NCBI GenBank assembly: GCA_033439265.1
Contig: JAVTVX010000013.1
Coordinates: 23,146,000-23,209,999 of the forward strand
Reading direction: 5' to 3'
DNA: 64,000 nucleotides
Source of the DNA: Dillenia suffruticosa
Taxonomy: Eukaryota; Streptophyta; Magnoliopsida; Dilleniales; Dilleniaceae
Under the pieces are notes generated by a model. The model saw only the letters and a program-made list of their open reading frames with translations, did no database searches and was not told the DNA's origin. The position numbers were made by a program, and so were the translations under genes. This document shows positions 1 through 11,932 of the stretch, piece after piece (the first letter of the stretch is position 1; the number at the start of each line of letters is the position of its first letter).

Positions 1-1539
1 AAACCATGTTTCAAAAATATTTTTAAATGACATATTTCTGCAAATGTCTGATTGGTAGAATTTTCGAATATTTGATGAATGTTTTGTGACCTTTGGAGTG
101 TCTTAACTGTTGACTTTATTGATATGCATCCATGAGTTTTGATAAACGTATATTGTGCCACATTTTCGACATATTGATATGTTTTAAATACTTCCACCGC
201 ATTGGCACATGGTTTTAAATGGATTTACTTACACATTTGGGCTGTATGCCCGGCCGACTTTATGATATTATGTTTTGGGCTGTATGCCCGGCTGACTTTA
301 TGATATTATGCATTGGGCTGTATGCCCGGCTGACGTTATGATATTATGCATGGGGCTATATGCCCGGCTGATCTGGTGATGGGATGCATGGGGCTACGTG
401 CCCGGCTGATATGATATTGTGATCCGTAGCTACGAAGGACATCTGGTAGAGGCACCCCTTGTGTCCGGATACGCTTCGGCCGGAGGTATCCGCCAGATTG
501 TCGTGTGTATGGGTGTCCCAGGTTGACCCTCATCGGAGAGGACGTTGAGTACGGCTCCGTCTAGCACCAGGCGGGGGCACCATACACGGCTGACTAGTTA
601 TATGTACATTATTATTATTTACGGGCTAGTTGGGGTAGTCTGTGGCCAACATTGGGGCAGAGAGCCATTCTTTAATACTTGCATTTGGAAAAACCCCCAA
701 TGCGCCGTCCTTGGTCGAGGTAGACCATTGCCGGGAATATTTCATTGGTCGGCTCTTCATGACATTGATGTAAAATTTTGGAATGCATATCTTGCTTTTT
801 GATGTGTGCGTGTGATATATGATTTTGGAAATAACATGATCAGTTTGCACACTGTGGATATTTTCTTATCTTATACTTTGACACTCCAAATTCACCTCGA
901 TATTGATAGTATGATGTCAATCCCCTCACTTACTGAGTATCCTCCCATAGATACTCATCCCTCACTTTCTTTCCCACAGGATTAGTGTTGGATCGAGGAG
1001 ATACCACTGGACTTGGGTATGGATATTTTCCATCTCTTCCGCTACGATGATTGGTGATATTATTATATATTGGAGATTTTAGATTGACCAATGTATTTAT
1101 ATAAATTTTCTGGGATGACTGTATAATTGATGGATATTTATTTTTGAAACTTTCGTGTTGATTATTTCATTGTATTGAGACATTTGTAAATATTTAAAAA
1201 TAACTTGAGAATTTATTTTATATATGCGTAGAATTTAAGTCCGCTCGGTGTGGCGGCTGCTCATGCTCTAGTTGGGCATGACAGTAGAGGTCTGTTGCTA
1301 GGACTGTTAGAAACTTTATAGCATTGCGTTGTTCTGGATGTTGGCTGTGGATATTGTTGATTTTGGAGAGGCCGGGATGGCCAATTGTTTATTTGTACTG
1401 GATGAATGTCATATACAGGTGAAATTGTACATGGGAAACCTCCGATTTATGGGGAGGTTCTGCCCGATTTTCTGTAAAAATTCAGCCGGCATCCAGGGAC
1501 AACGGGCGGCTGTTCACGATCCCGGTTCGGGGCGTGACA
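1..1539 (+). mobile_element. Right part of a Ty3/gypsy-like LTR (solo or 3' LTR)
   Basis: The stretch has no gene-like reading frame and resembles a long plant gypsy LTR. It has an internal array of 38-bp repeats, then a region with a GTGACA terminus at 1534-1539. The right border is supported by comparison: directly after 1539 the sequence TACATAACAAA begins and matches 17939 onward in module copy C, whose left neighbour is unrelated. The left end lies outside the window, so I cannot tell a solo LTR from the 3' LTR of a full element. No polypurine tract or protease/RT/integrase domain is visible here. The superfamily call rests on overall resemblance only. Confidence 0.55.
238..425 (+). repeat. 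Five tandem copies of a 38-bp hairpin repeat within the LTR
   Basis: Each unit starts with GGGCTGTATGCCC or a variant (GGGCTATATGCCC, GGGCTACGTGCCC), so it can fold into a GGGC/GCCC stem, and continues with CGGCTGACTTTATGATATTA or a variant. The first three units are nearly identical. The fourth and fifth diverge and the last is shorter. Confidence 0.8.
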
Positions 1540-2533
1540 TACATAACAAATTTATTTTTTAATTTAGTTTTCTCGAAAAAAAAAAGGATTTAAAATTTGT
1601 ATATTATTTTTTTAATGCTAAATTAATTGTACATGTCATTATACAAAATCATCACTTTTATTCCGCAAGAAGGAAGATACTAGCTGTAATTATCCAGCAT
1701 TGAAGATTGTAAGTCCATAGAAATCCTTTCCTGTAAATGCATCTGGCACAGTACTTGCTCAGAGGAGCACTAGGACCAACCCAATGAAAGAAATAACATC
1801 TGATATTAGAAGTTATCAAATGCAAACTCAATCTTAACTGCATAGCTCTTAATGCTTGATTTTGCTACAACACACCCTATCTCTTCCGCTTCATAACTAT
1901 CTCACATATTTGGACCCGTCAATTACTGTACAAGATTTTAACACTCCTTATCTAAATTTCTACATAATGCTTCATACATTTTAAGCAGATACAACTAGAA
2001 TTCATGGCTACGTCCAATGTAAAAAAGTGCTAACTGAAGTATTGAGCTAGTAATCTAGGCATAAGGCTAGTAACCCAACCTTAAATAGGAGTGATTAATG
2101 CCTGAAAGTCAAAAATTATTTTTCTCTTTAATGTAAGTTTTAGCCCTCTAAAACTAAAACTTCACCCAAAAAAATAGAAAGAGAACCGAGAGTATGAATG
2201 GTGATACTTTAAAAAAAAAAAAAAAATTGTATTTTAGTTGTTCATATAGATTATTTCACAAATACTGTTGAAAAGAAATGAAAGATTTCTCCTTGATGTA
2301 ACTTTGGGCATGTGGAGCCTCCTAAACTAAAATTCGTGGCGAAAATTGACATGGGAAATTTTTTTTTTTTGGGGGGGGGGAACAAAATCGAACCTCACGT
2401 GTCGCTAAAACAGAAGATTAAGTCTGAGCTATCCATCACATTAGGAAATCATTAAGTACCCCATTTTAGATGTACTTCTTAGAACTCCTACACTTAAAAA
2501 TCTGCGTGAGAGAGAGAGAGAGAGAGAGAGCCC

Positions 2534-2911
2534 TTACAATATGGAATAAATAACTGGATCGCTTGCAAAAGCATGGAGAAACCTCCTTCACTGGCCGGAC
2601 ATTCAAATTTTGTAAGTTAAACATAATAAGCAAACTTAGGTGCAGTAAAACATAAACCTCCAGAATAAACTTGATGAGGAGCTCACAATCACCTGTAGAG
2701 ATTTGGCATCACCTGGAAATCCTGAAATAATTAACTGGCGCAGAGTCTTTAAGCAAAACAACCATCTCTCACACATTAAATAAAGTTCATCTTCTTGCTG
2801 CTCAGACATATTGGAACTGAAGCTCTGAGCAAGTGCAGAAAACCCATGGAATGTGGTCTGCACATCCCTCTGCCAAAGATGCCAGGTATAGTCAAAGAAC
2901 TGAGATGATAT
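2534..2911 (-). pseudogene. Importin-11-like (karyopherin beta) exon fragment
   Basis: On the minus strand an open exon runs from about 2911 to 2693, preceded by a GGCAG acceptor and followed by CAG|GTGATTG as donor. It encodes FFDYTWHLWQRDVQT, then FSALAQSFSSNMSEQQEDEL, then CERWLFCLKTLRQLIISGF. This resembles, from memory of the family, the plant importin-11-like (KA120-type) nuclear import receptors. A second exon piece (about 2605-2541) reads VRPVKEVSP and then continues as MLLQAIQLFIPYC only after a +1 shift, so the frame is broken. No other exons of this roughly 1000-residue HEAT-repeat protein are nearby, and the real acceptor of the second exon is unclear. It is a gene fragment, not a working importin. 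Confidence 0.7.
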
Positions 2912-3068
2912 CTGCCCACAAGAAATTCAAAGGTTAGAAAGGGAAGTTGCGCCCTTCAGAACTTCCCTGTAGACTGACAAAGAAAGAATGGGAGCAATAA
3001 CATCAGGGATCACATTCTTGCCAGCATACATAGGGAGAGGGTAATATTAGACCACTATCAGTCTAACC

Positions 3069-4115
3069 TAGGGTTGTTATGACACCCGGGTCGAGCCCGG
3101 GTATCACAATACCCGAGCTCGGCTCGAGTTTGCGGGAGGTGAGCTCGAGCTCGGGCTCGAGCTCGTCGAGCCTGTGATTCTAGAGCTCGAGCTCGACTCG
3201 AAGTGTCATCGAGGAGCTCGAGCTCGAGTGTCGCGGGTCTCTGACAAGATTGTGCCCGAGCCCGAGCCCAAAACCTTATCCAAACCCGAGCCCAAATCGA
3301 AACCCGAAACCGGGATCACGACAACCGGAAGGCGGAAGGCAGAACTCAGAGAGAGAGAGAGAGAGAGAGAGCGCAAATCTGGAAAACCCTAGAATGAGAA
3401 GGAGAGCAAATCTGAAAAACCCTAGAGAGAGAGAGAGAGCGAGAGTTTTGCCTTCAAGGAGATGATCGTCGCACACAGAAATTGAAGGAGACCTTCGAAG
3501 CCGATGAGAGTTGAGATCTTAGAGAGACAGAGAGAGACAGAGACATGAAACCCTAACCCTAGAGAGAGAGAGAGAGACAAAGAGAGACAGAGTACCTTCG
3601 AGGAGACCTTCGATCGCGATGGTGAGATGAAGAGGAGATCTTCGATCGCGATGGTGACAGGAGGAGGACCATCGCGCGATGGTGAGAGGAGCATAGACCT
3701 TCGAATCGAAGCAGGCGATCGCGATGGCGAAGGAGCAGAGACCTTCAATCGCGATGGTGAGAGAGCAGACCTTCGATCGCCCTTCGCCCTTCGCCTTTGC
3801 CTTCGCCTTCGCCTTCGCCTTCGCCTTCGCCCTCGCCCTTCGCCTTCGCCTTCGCCTTCACCTTCGCCCTTCGAACAGAGATGGGTATGCAGGTGTGCGG
3901 GAAATGAGAATAGGAAGAAGGAAGTAGGTTTTGAGAGGGACGGGTAGCTCGACGAGCTTCGGGCCTGAAGAAATGTAGGCTCGAGCTCGAGCTCGAGAGA
4001 GGAATCACTGAGCTCGAGCTCGACCCGAGCTCGAGTTGACCGAGCTCGAGCTCGGGCTTTGACCGGGTAGTGTCACGGGTACCCGTGACACTACCCGGGT
4101 GTCATAACAGGCCTA
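3069..4115. mobile_element. Non-autonomous hAT-type element, 1,047 bp, TSD GTCTAACC
   Basis: The ends are inverted repeats: TAGG, two unmatched bases, then TGTTATGACACCCGGGT, matching 21 of 23 bases between the ends. Perfect 8-bp duplications GTCTAACC lie at 3061-3068 and 4116-4123. The paralogous site in copy C (about 19695-19705) has a single GTCTAACC and no insert. An 8-bp duplication with a TAGGG terminus is the mark of hAT elements. There is no transposase. The interior is GC-rich: GAGCTC/CTCGAG palindromes near both ends, GA-rich tracts, repeats of CGATCGCGATGG, and a GCCTTC array at about 3780-3870. Open frames inside it are products of these simple repeats. Confidence 0.9.
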
Positions 4116-7100
4116 GTCTAACCACCAACAAGTTCTGGACAGCACCACATCGCAGGATAATTTGGTGATTTTTATTACAAATTTGAGTGCACTGAATATA
4201 TTACTATACTAGGCAAATCTAAAAAGTTCATATCAAAATCCCAACCTCATCAACTTTGTTGACGAAATTGTTAGGGGGTCTAATAACCCAAAAGCTTAAA
4301 AACCAATACAGATATTTAATTTGAAAGAACATGGATCAGAACCCTACATAACTTTCTCAAATTTTGATCCAAAATATCTCGATCGACACCAGCTACAGAA
4401 GGCTCACCTAAACCACAAGCTGCAAGAAAGATATATGATGAAACAAAGCTTCTAAAGAGCCAAGGAAGGTCATTTCCTCAAACCTTAAACGAAGAATTTA
4501 CTTGACACCTAGCTATTAACAAATCATCCGTGATACTTCCCATTCTTGAGAAATTGTCAAAGCACCCACAGTGATGGCGGACCCACCACTCACCTGTGCA
4601 CTTATCATAGGCATTGGAGTAGGATGGTTTCAAACTGATTTATTCCAATTTCATTTTGGGAATACCATATCTGATTGATATTTTGTTAGATTCAGGTATA
4701 TATTCCCTTTGTTATTGCTTCTAGACATTAAACAATTTTACTAATTTGGCGTTACTTTTATATGCTTTTCAAAGGGCAAGTAACCCTAGTTGAGGTGAGC
4801 TTGAATTATTCTTAATTTCAAACCAACAGCCTGCAGAGGAACAACGTCTCCCTCAAATAAGATTTAATGATTATTAATTTCAAATCAACAGCCAAGAAAA
4901 GCACTTTTTCCAATAATACCCCTCAAATTAGTTGTTTCACCTGCTTCGTAGGGGCAAAATAGTAGCATTCTTTGTTTATAATATTTGACCAAATAAGCTT
5001 TAATGCTTATTCAGAGAAAAAAAAAATGTGCCGCTTAAAGTTAGATGAAGAGGGCGGCAAAAAATGACTCCGATACCAAGTTTACAAGCATTGCCAAGCA
5101 TTAAAAAAAAATTTAGAAAAAAAAAAAGGAATAACATGGACATTTGTTGCTTAATATAACATATCACAAGTTGGAGAAGCCTTTGTAAGTATTTTGCAAA
5201 GAATTTTTTTTTCTTTATTAATATAAAATATTATATCTTTTACCCTTGATCAGTATTACATTATGCAGCAGAATCTGTCCGCTAACTCTAAAGAAGAGGA
5301 TATCTCAAATCAAAGAAGATGGAGAGAGGACACCAGATTATTAGATATTGATAGCTAAGAAGACATTACATTATGTGCCCTCAACATGCATTATGGGCTG
5401 CATTGGCTCTTTCCACTGTTTTTTTCTTCTAAATTTGGGTTCCAACTATGTTTTCTTCTGGCACTTCAGACTTCAGTCCACTTCACTCACCAAGATGCAT
5501 CCTTGAGGACCATGGCACCCGTGGAAATGCAAGGGATGGTGAAAGATATGGCAAGATTAGAATTGTTTGCTTGGAATTATAGAGAAACAAGGATCTCAAA
5601 GGTATCCTATTGCAGCTGTAACACGAAAGGTCGTGGGTCTCGTTTGTATTATCGTATGTTCTTTTCCTAGCTCGCTGTCACTTCATAAAGGGTTTTATTA
5701 ACGTTGTGCTTTGTCACACTAATCATGGCTAAATATGTTTGTGTGTGTGTGTGTTTATTTTTTATTTTTTTATTTTTTTTTGACTACTTAGTCTCGAAGA
5801 CGATAAAGGAACGCCAGTTATCATAATTTTCTATTGGCTCTATTTTTTTTTTTAAAAAAAAATTATTGCTTCTTCTTCATTTGATCAATTGGAAACCATT
5901 TTGAGGAGTGGTATTTTCCGACATGAAATGCTAAAATACAACCGAAACAATTACCGTAATATATCAATGCTAACCTTTTTCAAGTTGGATCGGTGGTTGG
6001 AATCGGTGAAGCCTTTTAAATTTGGAGAATGTCCAAGCAGCCATATGATTTTTAAGGCTATAAACAATGAAGCACTATTCAATGATTAGCATAATAAAAG
6101 GATATGAGATTTGAGATATAGAATTTTCTTCGGCATTTGAAAAGAAAAAATAAAATAAAATTAATTCGTTTCTTGAACAATCAAACAAACCTTAAGCCCA
6201 TAATGACAACATACATAACTAATGACACAAAAATCATAACAGCACTCAAGAAAGATTATCATCCCAAAAAAAAAAAAAAAAGATTGGGGCAGGGCTGGAA
6301 AGGAGACATCCCAACCCAAACCCGCCTCATTCCCATCCCAACTATAATACACATTCCAAATAAGCTCTTCTAATAGTGGGAAAATTCAAAATTAATTTTT
6401 TAAAAAATGAATTTTAAAATAATTTAATATTTTGAATAAAAAATTAATTTGTTTAGTTTTTTAATAATAAAACTATACGACTTTTTGGAAAGAAAAAACT
6501 AACATATTTAATTTTAAAAAGAGAAATTATATTTGGTTTACTTTTGTATAATTATAGAAGGGTAAAATAGATCCATAAATTAATGCTTATACCAAATACA
6601 AAGAAGGGAATAAAATTACCATATTACCCTTTTTTAGTTTCCTCCCCTATCATTTTTTTCCTCTAATTTCTTACCTCATGCTTAGTTTTACCCCTCCCCC
6701 AAAATGTTGGATGTGTTTTCTTTGTTTTTTTTATATTATTTTTTAAAAAAAAAATAACACATATTGATTCTGGCCCCACAAAAACTTGTGGTTGATTCTT
6801 ACTCTGAAATCAAAGAAGGATAATGTTAGGTGTGAATATTGATTTTTGAGATTATTTGGTAAATTCTTAATTGTGATGTATGAGATGTTTAATACCCCAG
6901 GTCCCTTGAGGCCAATACCGGTGGTAGGTATACGCCAGGAGTGCGAATCTCACCAATGAGTGTGGAAGGGAAGTGAAGGAAAGGGAGCTCGACATATTCA
7001 ATCATAGGAGCAACACCATCAGTTGATGCTTGTAAATGCTTACTTTCACTTCTACAAATACCAATTCCGTGCATTTCTAACAGTGCTCAACAACTAGAAT

Positions 7101-8697
7101 TACAGATATTAAATACCACGTTCATAGATTGAGCAACATTGTATAATATGCACACACATTACATAAAACAACTCCAGATTTTCGTGCACAGGTCCAAATA
7201 CTAACCTGCCCCACATCAAAAGAGAACAAGGCAAAGAGTCCAACAGCTCAAACAGATCAAACCCCACAAATTTAATCAAGACAAAGAGTCCAAATATTAA
7301 AAAAGAAAAAAAAAAAAAGAGAGAGAGAGAAAAGAATCTTCAATTGCAGAACCATTCACAAGAGAGAAAATGAAAAGGAAAAAGGAAACTCAATTGGGTT
7401 TTAGGATTAATCAACAAAGGACAAAAGTTATGCTCTAAGATCATTGATTGCAAATACAAGCCAGTTTAGTTGTAGAGGTAGGAAAAGAGAGATTTGGGCA
7501 AGATAATAAGAAAAATCAATCCAAAGAAAAAAAAAAACATTTATGAAATTGGCCGAAAACCCTAAATGGAATGATGAGAGTACCAGGGGAAGGCGGGGAG
7601 CTTTCCCCCACTCGCACCGGCAATTTTCCCGACTGGAAAATGAACACACACACACCCCGGCCCAAACAGAGTGAAGAGACGACCTAGGATCCAATTGCTG
7701 ACCCGCTAACCGTTCTAAGCCCGTCTGCATGTATATGAGGCCCGCATTCGACCTGGGCTGGACTTGCCCATCAGAATCTTCATTAAGCCCAAATTAAACT
7801 TGAAATCTCGACCATCAATTTTTTTCACCTTCAGAATCCAGAACCATAGTTTTACTAATTCAATTTGAACGTATAAAAGGTGACTTTCCAAGTATAGTTT
7901 TTTTTTTTATTTTTAAATTTTGAATCTAAAAATTAGTTAAAGAATCTAATACCCTATCTCATTAAATCAACTGTGGTCAAACACTTTACCCCTTAACAAA
8001 ATATCTTGAGTTCGACATTTGGGAATGACAAAAAAAAATTTAGAAGAGTCAATTCCTAAAATGGACCCTATAGTTCTCGAATCGAATTAATCAGATAAAA
8101 TCTGGATATCGGTAGTGCAAACAAAAAAATTAAATCAACTTAGTTAATTAGTTTCAAGTTTACAATCTAATATATTCGCTTTCTCTATTATTCGTACGAT
8201 ATTGATTTTTTCTTTTCTTCGAGAGGGGGATCCCTAAAGCTAGCTGCGAGCGTGAGTTGGGTTAAGCCGGCCCAAGTACAGACATATTATGAAAACGTTT
8301 GGGCCTCGTCTTGGAATTACAAAGTTTGGGCCTCAACTTGGTAAAATGATGGGCCCATTATCTTTTTATTTTTTGGTACCATATCTTGGATACCGTCCGA
8401 TATCTAGAATTTCGCCCTAACTAATATGGACCGACAGCTCTAGTGGCTCCTTTCGGAGGGCGGGTCTTCCAATGGGGAACGCTCCATACATATAAGGGTC
8501 CGATACTCCCAGCGGGAGTCGAATTTCGATCATGCTTAAGGGTACTCAACCCCACATCCAATTGAGTCAACCCAGATCAATTATCTTTAGTAAAAGACGA
8601 AAGAATAGTTCACTATGCATTCATCGCACGACTGCGTACGAGACTCATTATCTTTAACCCATTTCATCCGAAAGGAGGAGAACCGAGTTTGCTAATG

Positions 8698-8925
8698 TCA
8701 ATCGAGATGTCTCAAGGAGACAGTTTAGTGATACAAATCCCCTCTCTCAATTTAGTGATTTCAGATTCAAATCATTGTAAAAAAAAAAATGTCAATCGAG
8801 ATGTCTCTTTCAATCCAAAAAAAAAACAAAATCGAGATGTCTCTAGGGGACAATTCAATGATTATAATCTCACTCCTTCAACCTAATGATACCATGTTCA
8901 AATATCGATCTAACAAAAAAATTGT
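8698..8925 (+). repeat. Three stacked copies of a short A-tailed (SINE-like) unit
   Basis: The phrase TCGAGATGTCTC occurs at about 8701, 8797 and 8832. Each unit runs through similar text (first and third: GGACA or GAGACA, TTTAGTGAT or TCAATGAT, a CC..TCA pyrimidine stretch, ATTCAAAT or TTCAAATA) and ends in an A-run. The middle unit is shortened to about 40 bp. An A-tail after a degenerate B-box-like ATTCAAATC suggests SINE fragments, but no target duplications were found. Confidence 0.4.
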
Positions 8926-9704
8926 TAATTGAGATATTTTAATTAATTTCAATAAACAAAAATTTAAATTTGGGTTCAGAAGTTCATCTCAAAAATGGTC
9001 ACTTGGGCTCATCTTTTTATATATATATATTGAGACCGAGGAAAGGAGATAGTGATAGATGAGTTATAGTTTGTTGTCAATAACTTAAACCAATAACAAT
9101 GCAGGCTAAACTAGATCTTAGCTAAAGGCATTTAAAATTTTGAAGTTGAGTGCACTGCTATTCAATTAGTTTGAAAATAATTTTAAAATAAGTTTAGCCT
9201 AAATTTAAAATTTATGTTCAAATTAAAAGTTTACCAAATTTATAAAAGTATTTGAGAAGTCAAGTGTATCATAAACAGAAAAATTGAGCATCGGTAAAAT
9301 ATATATATATATATATATATAAGCAGCGCTTGGTTGCTCTTATTATAAGTGTTTATCTTCTATTTTATTTTTATTTTAAATATAATATTTGCTGATTAGA
9401 GTGGAATATTTTGATCTAAAAATGTATAAATTTTTATATTATAAAATTATTTTTTTAATAAAACTCTAAATTTATTACCCTGAAAATTGTATTGACGGAG
9501 ATATTAAAAATTCACACCCAAAATTAGTAAACACTTCTTTGAAAAATAAAACTCATCAAAACAGATTTGGATTCATTTTTCAGAAAGGAAGAAGAAGCAA
9601 GTCATTTAATCACCCGCACCTTGCCCAGCATAGCTGGCTCGGTTTAGTGCCTACTCTTGATCCATGATGCATGAGTACTTCTCGACATAAATATTTCTTC
9701 AATA

Positions 9705-9910
9705 TTTCTAAATCAATTAATATTTATATAAAAATTTTAATATAAATATATTTTTTATATTTAATGAATTATTTATTTATTTAATTATAATTATAAATTT
9801 TATATTATTTTTCTTATAATTAATAATTATATATTTGATCATTTTATATTTTTATTATGTTTTCATTTTTTTATATATTTGTAAAATGTTATTTTTTTTA
9901 TATAGTTTCA
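9705..9910 (+). repeat. AT-rich dispersed repeat, copy 1
   Basis: Nearly pure A/T sequence sharing long phrases such as TAATTAATAATTATATATTTG followed by ATCATTTTA with copies at 28510-28865 (opposite strand), 35085-35460, 45795-46115 and 55075-55399. No coding content. It is probably a MITE or an LTR remnant; its ends are not defined. Confidence 0.6.
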
Positions 9911-11932
9911 TCTGTTAAATCCTTACCATAAGCCCTAGTCTGACACACCCAAAAATTCACACAAAAGTTGACAAAGATGACAATAGAAAGGAGGAAGAGG
10001 ATGATATCACAGTGACGGAGTTTATTTGAGTATAGGTTTTATAAAACGCTACAAATTTAGTTAGTCTAACTATAAAATATTGCAATGAAAATATATTAGA
10101 CAAAAAAGATATAATATTTTTTTAATAAAAAGATATAACATAATCTATTTTTACAATAAAAGAATGATATCTTCTATAGATCGAACTTATGATAAACTAC
10201 AAGAAATAACCAACTTTACTAAAATAATAAAATATAAACTAAAGTTGTAAAAACCCATTATGGCCAAATAAAATGAAGAAATGAAATAATAAATAAAAAT
10301 ACAACTCATTCTTGTTTTCAGAAGGGCAGTACGGGTGTGCCCATTGGTTGCAATTGCAGCGGGTGCTTTTGCTGCTGCATTTGGTGCAACTGTTCTATAA
10401 GTTGGAAATGCTCCGACTACATCTTTCATGAGGAATAATAACCTCCTTTAATTAAATGATAAAGGGCATACAAACCCCATATCAAAATTATCAAAACACT
10501 CATGTTACAAAAAAGACACACCCATTTAAACAAAGACAATAGTTATTCTCATTTAAAAAAAAAAAAACCCTTTTCCAATAATACCCCTCAAATTAGTTGT
10601 TTCACCTAATTTGTAGGGGTAAAATAGTAACGTTATTTGCTCATTATATTGACCAAATAAGCTTTAATGCTTATTCAGAGAGGACAAAAAAAATGTACCG
10701 TTTAAAGTCAGATGACGAGGGTGGCAAAAAATGACTTCGATACCAATTTACAAGCATTGACACGCATTAAAAAAATAAAAAAAAAAAACAAAGGAATAAC
10801 AAAGTCCGGGGAAAATTCAGATTCCATTTAACACAATCGAAGCAAACATGGACATTTGTTAATATAGCATACCACAAGTAGGGGAAGCCATCACATCTTT
10901 TGTTTTTCTTCTAAATTTGGGGCCAACTATGTTCTCTTCTGGCACTTCAGACTTCAGTCCACTTCACTCACCAAGATGCATCTTTGAGGACCATGGCACA
11001 GAGATAGAAAAGACCCAAGTGTCTTGCCGTGTCAACCAGGAAATGCAAGGGACGTTGAAAGATATGGCAGGATTAGAATTGACTGCTTGGAATTATAGAG
11101 AAAGAAGTATCTCAAGGTATCCGATTGCAGCTGTAACAGGAAAGCGAATGATGTCGTGGGTCTCGTTTGTATCAACGTATGGTTTTTTCCTAGCTCACAA
11201 TCACTTCATAAAGGAGTTTTTTTAAACGTTGTGTGCGTGTGTTTTTTTTAGCTACTTTGCCGTGAAAATGATAAAGGGAAGCCTGTAATCTTAATTTTCT
11301 ATTGGATCTATTTTTTTAAAGTAATTGCTTTTTCTTTATTTGACCGATTAGAAACAATTTTAAGAATGATATTTTTTGATATGAAATGCTAAAATACAAC
11401 CCAAATAAGTATTATAATATATGGATGCTAACCTTTTCCATGTTGAATTGGTGGAAGCCTTTTGAAACTGGAGAATGTCAAGGAGCCATATTATTTTTAA
11501 GGCTATAAAGCAATGAAACACTAATCAATGCTGTAGCATAATAAAAGTATATGAGATTTGAGATACAGCTTTTTCAGCGGCATTTGAAAGAAAAAATAGA
11601 ATAAAATTAATTCATTTCTTGGAACAATCAAACAAATCTTAAAACCATAATAAAAACATTCATAACTAATAACACAAAAATCATCACAGGACCCGAGAAA
11701 AATTAACATCCAAATAATTCAACAAATTATTTTTCGAGAAAGAAGAACCAGAACCCATATAATCAAGACACGCTTAATAAAAGCTTAGCAAAAGAAGGAA
11801 AAAAAAAATGCAGCAGAATACAAGTACCTGATATTCTAGGTCACAGGAAGAACATTGTACTTAGCATTAATAACCTAGTAATGAGTCTATTCTTGCAAAT
11901 CCAAGATTATTAAGTAATGCCCCAAAGGAAAA

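Larger units (their letters stand above)
1540..6263. repeat. Segmental module copy A (importin fragment, no LecRK)
   Basis: This segment is collinear with 17936-21922 (copy C) for most of its length. Copy A carries a hAT insertion (3069-4115) that C lacks, and C carries a SINE (18690-18890) that A lacks. Its last part (about 4907-6263) also matches the start of copy B (10560-11720). Homology to C stops at about 6263, just before the region that would lead into the LecRK. Short open frames at about 5386-5670 have relatives in B (10917) and C (21170), but I recognise no protein and the frames are not conserved. Confidence 0.75.
6264..10559. other. Unique intergenic spacer between module copies A and B
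   Basis: No recognisable protein domain is present. At 7430-7760 on the minus strand there is a GC-richer stretch with a TTTAGGGTTTTCGGCC phrase that looks like a plant 5' leader. At 6889-7074 on the same strand there is a 61-codon open frame of unknown identity. The two could be remains of one gene start, but nothing confirms it. At 10300-10430 a short minus-strand frame rich in alanine is likewise unrecognised. The rest is AT-rich, with short AT microsatellites at about 9020 and 9298. Confidence 0.5.

Noticed and set aside
545-850. Overlapping open frames on both strands within the LTR
   Set aside because: Short, overlapping, without any retrotransposon domain, and located in LTR sequence.
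3555-3575. Telomere-like CCCTAACCCTAG
   Set aside because: Only two partial units inside the hAT element. Not an interstitial telomere array.
3174-4008. Several overlapping open frames of 70-108 codons rich in SLS, PSP, AFAF or GEGEGE repeats
   Set aside because: They come from GA-, GCCTTC- and GAGCTC-type simple repeats inside the hAT element, on both strands at once. There is no domain and no conservation outside the element.
8440-8600. Possible tRNA-like or SINE-like text (GGGAGTCGAATTTCGATC)
   Set aside because: The B-box match is weak, and no A-tail, target duplication or cloverleaf could be found.
10917-11225. 102-codon frame with relatives at 5386 and 21170
   Set aside because: The three module copies disagree in frame and length, and substitutions and indels do not respect codons. 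I recognise no protein.
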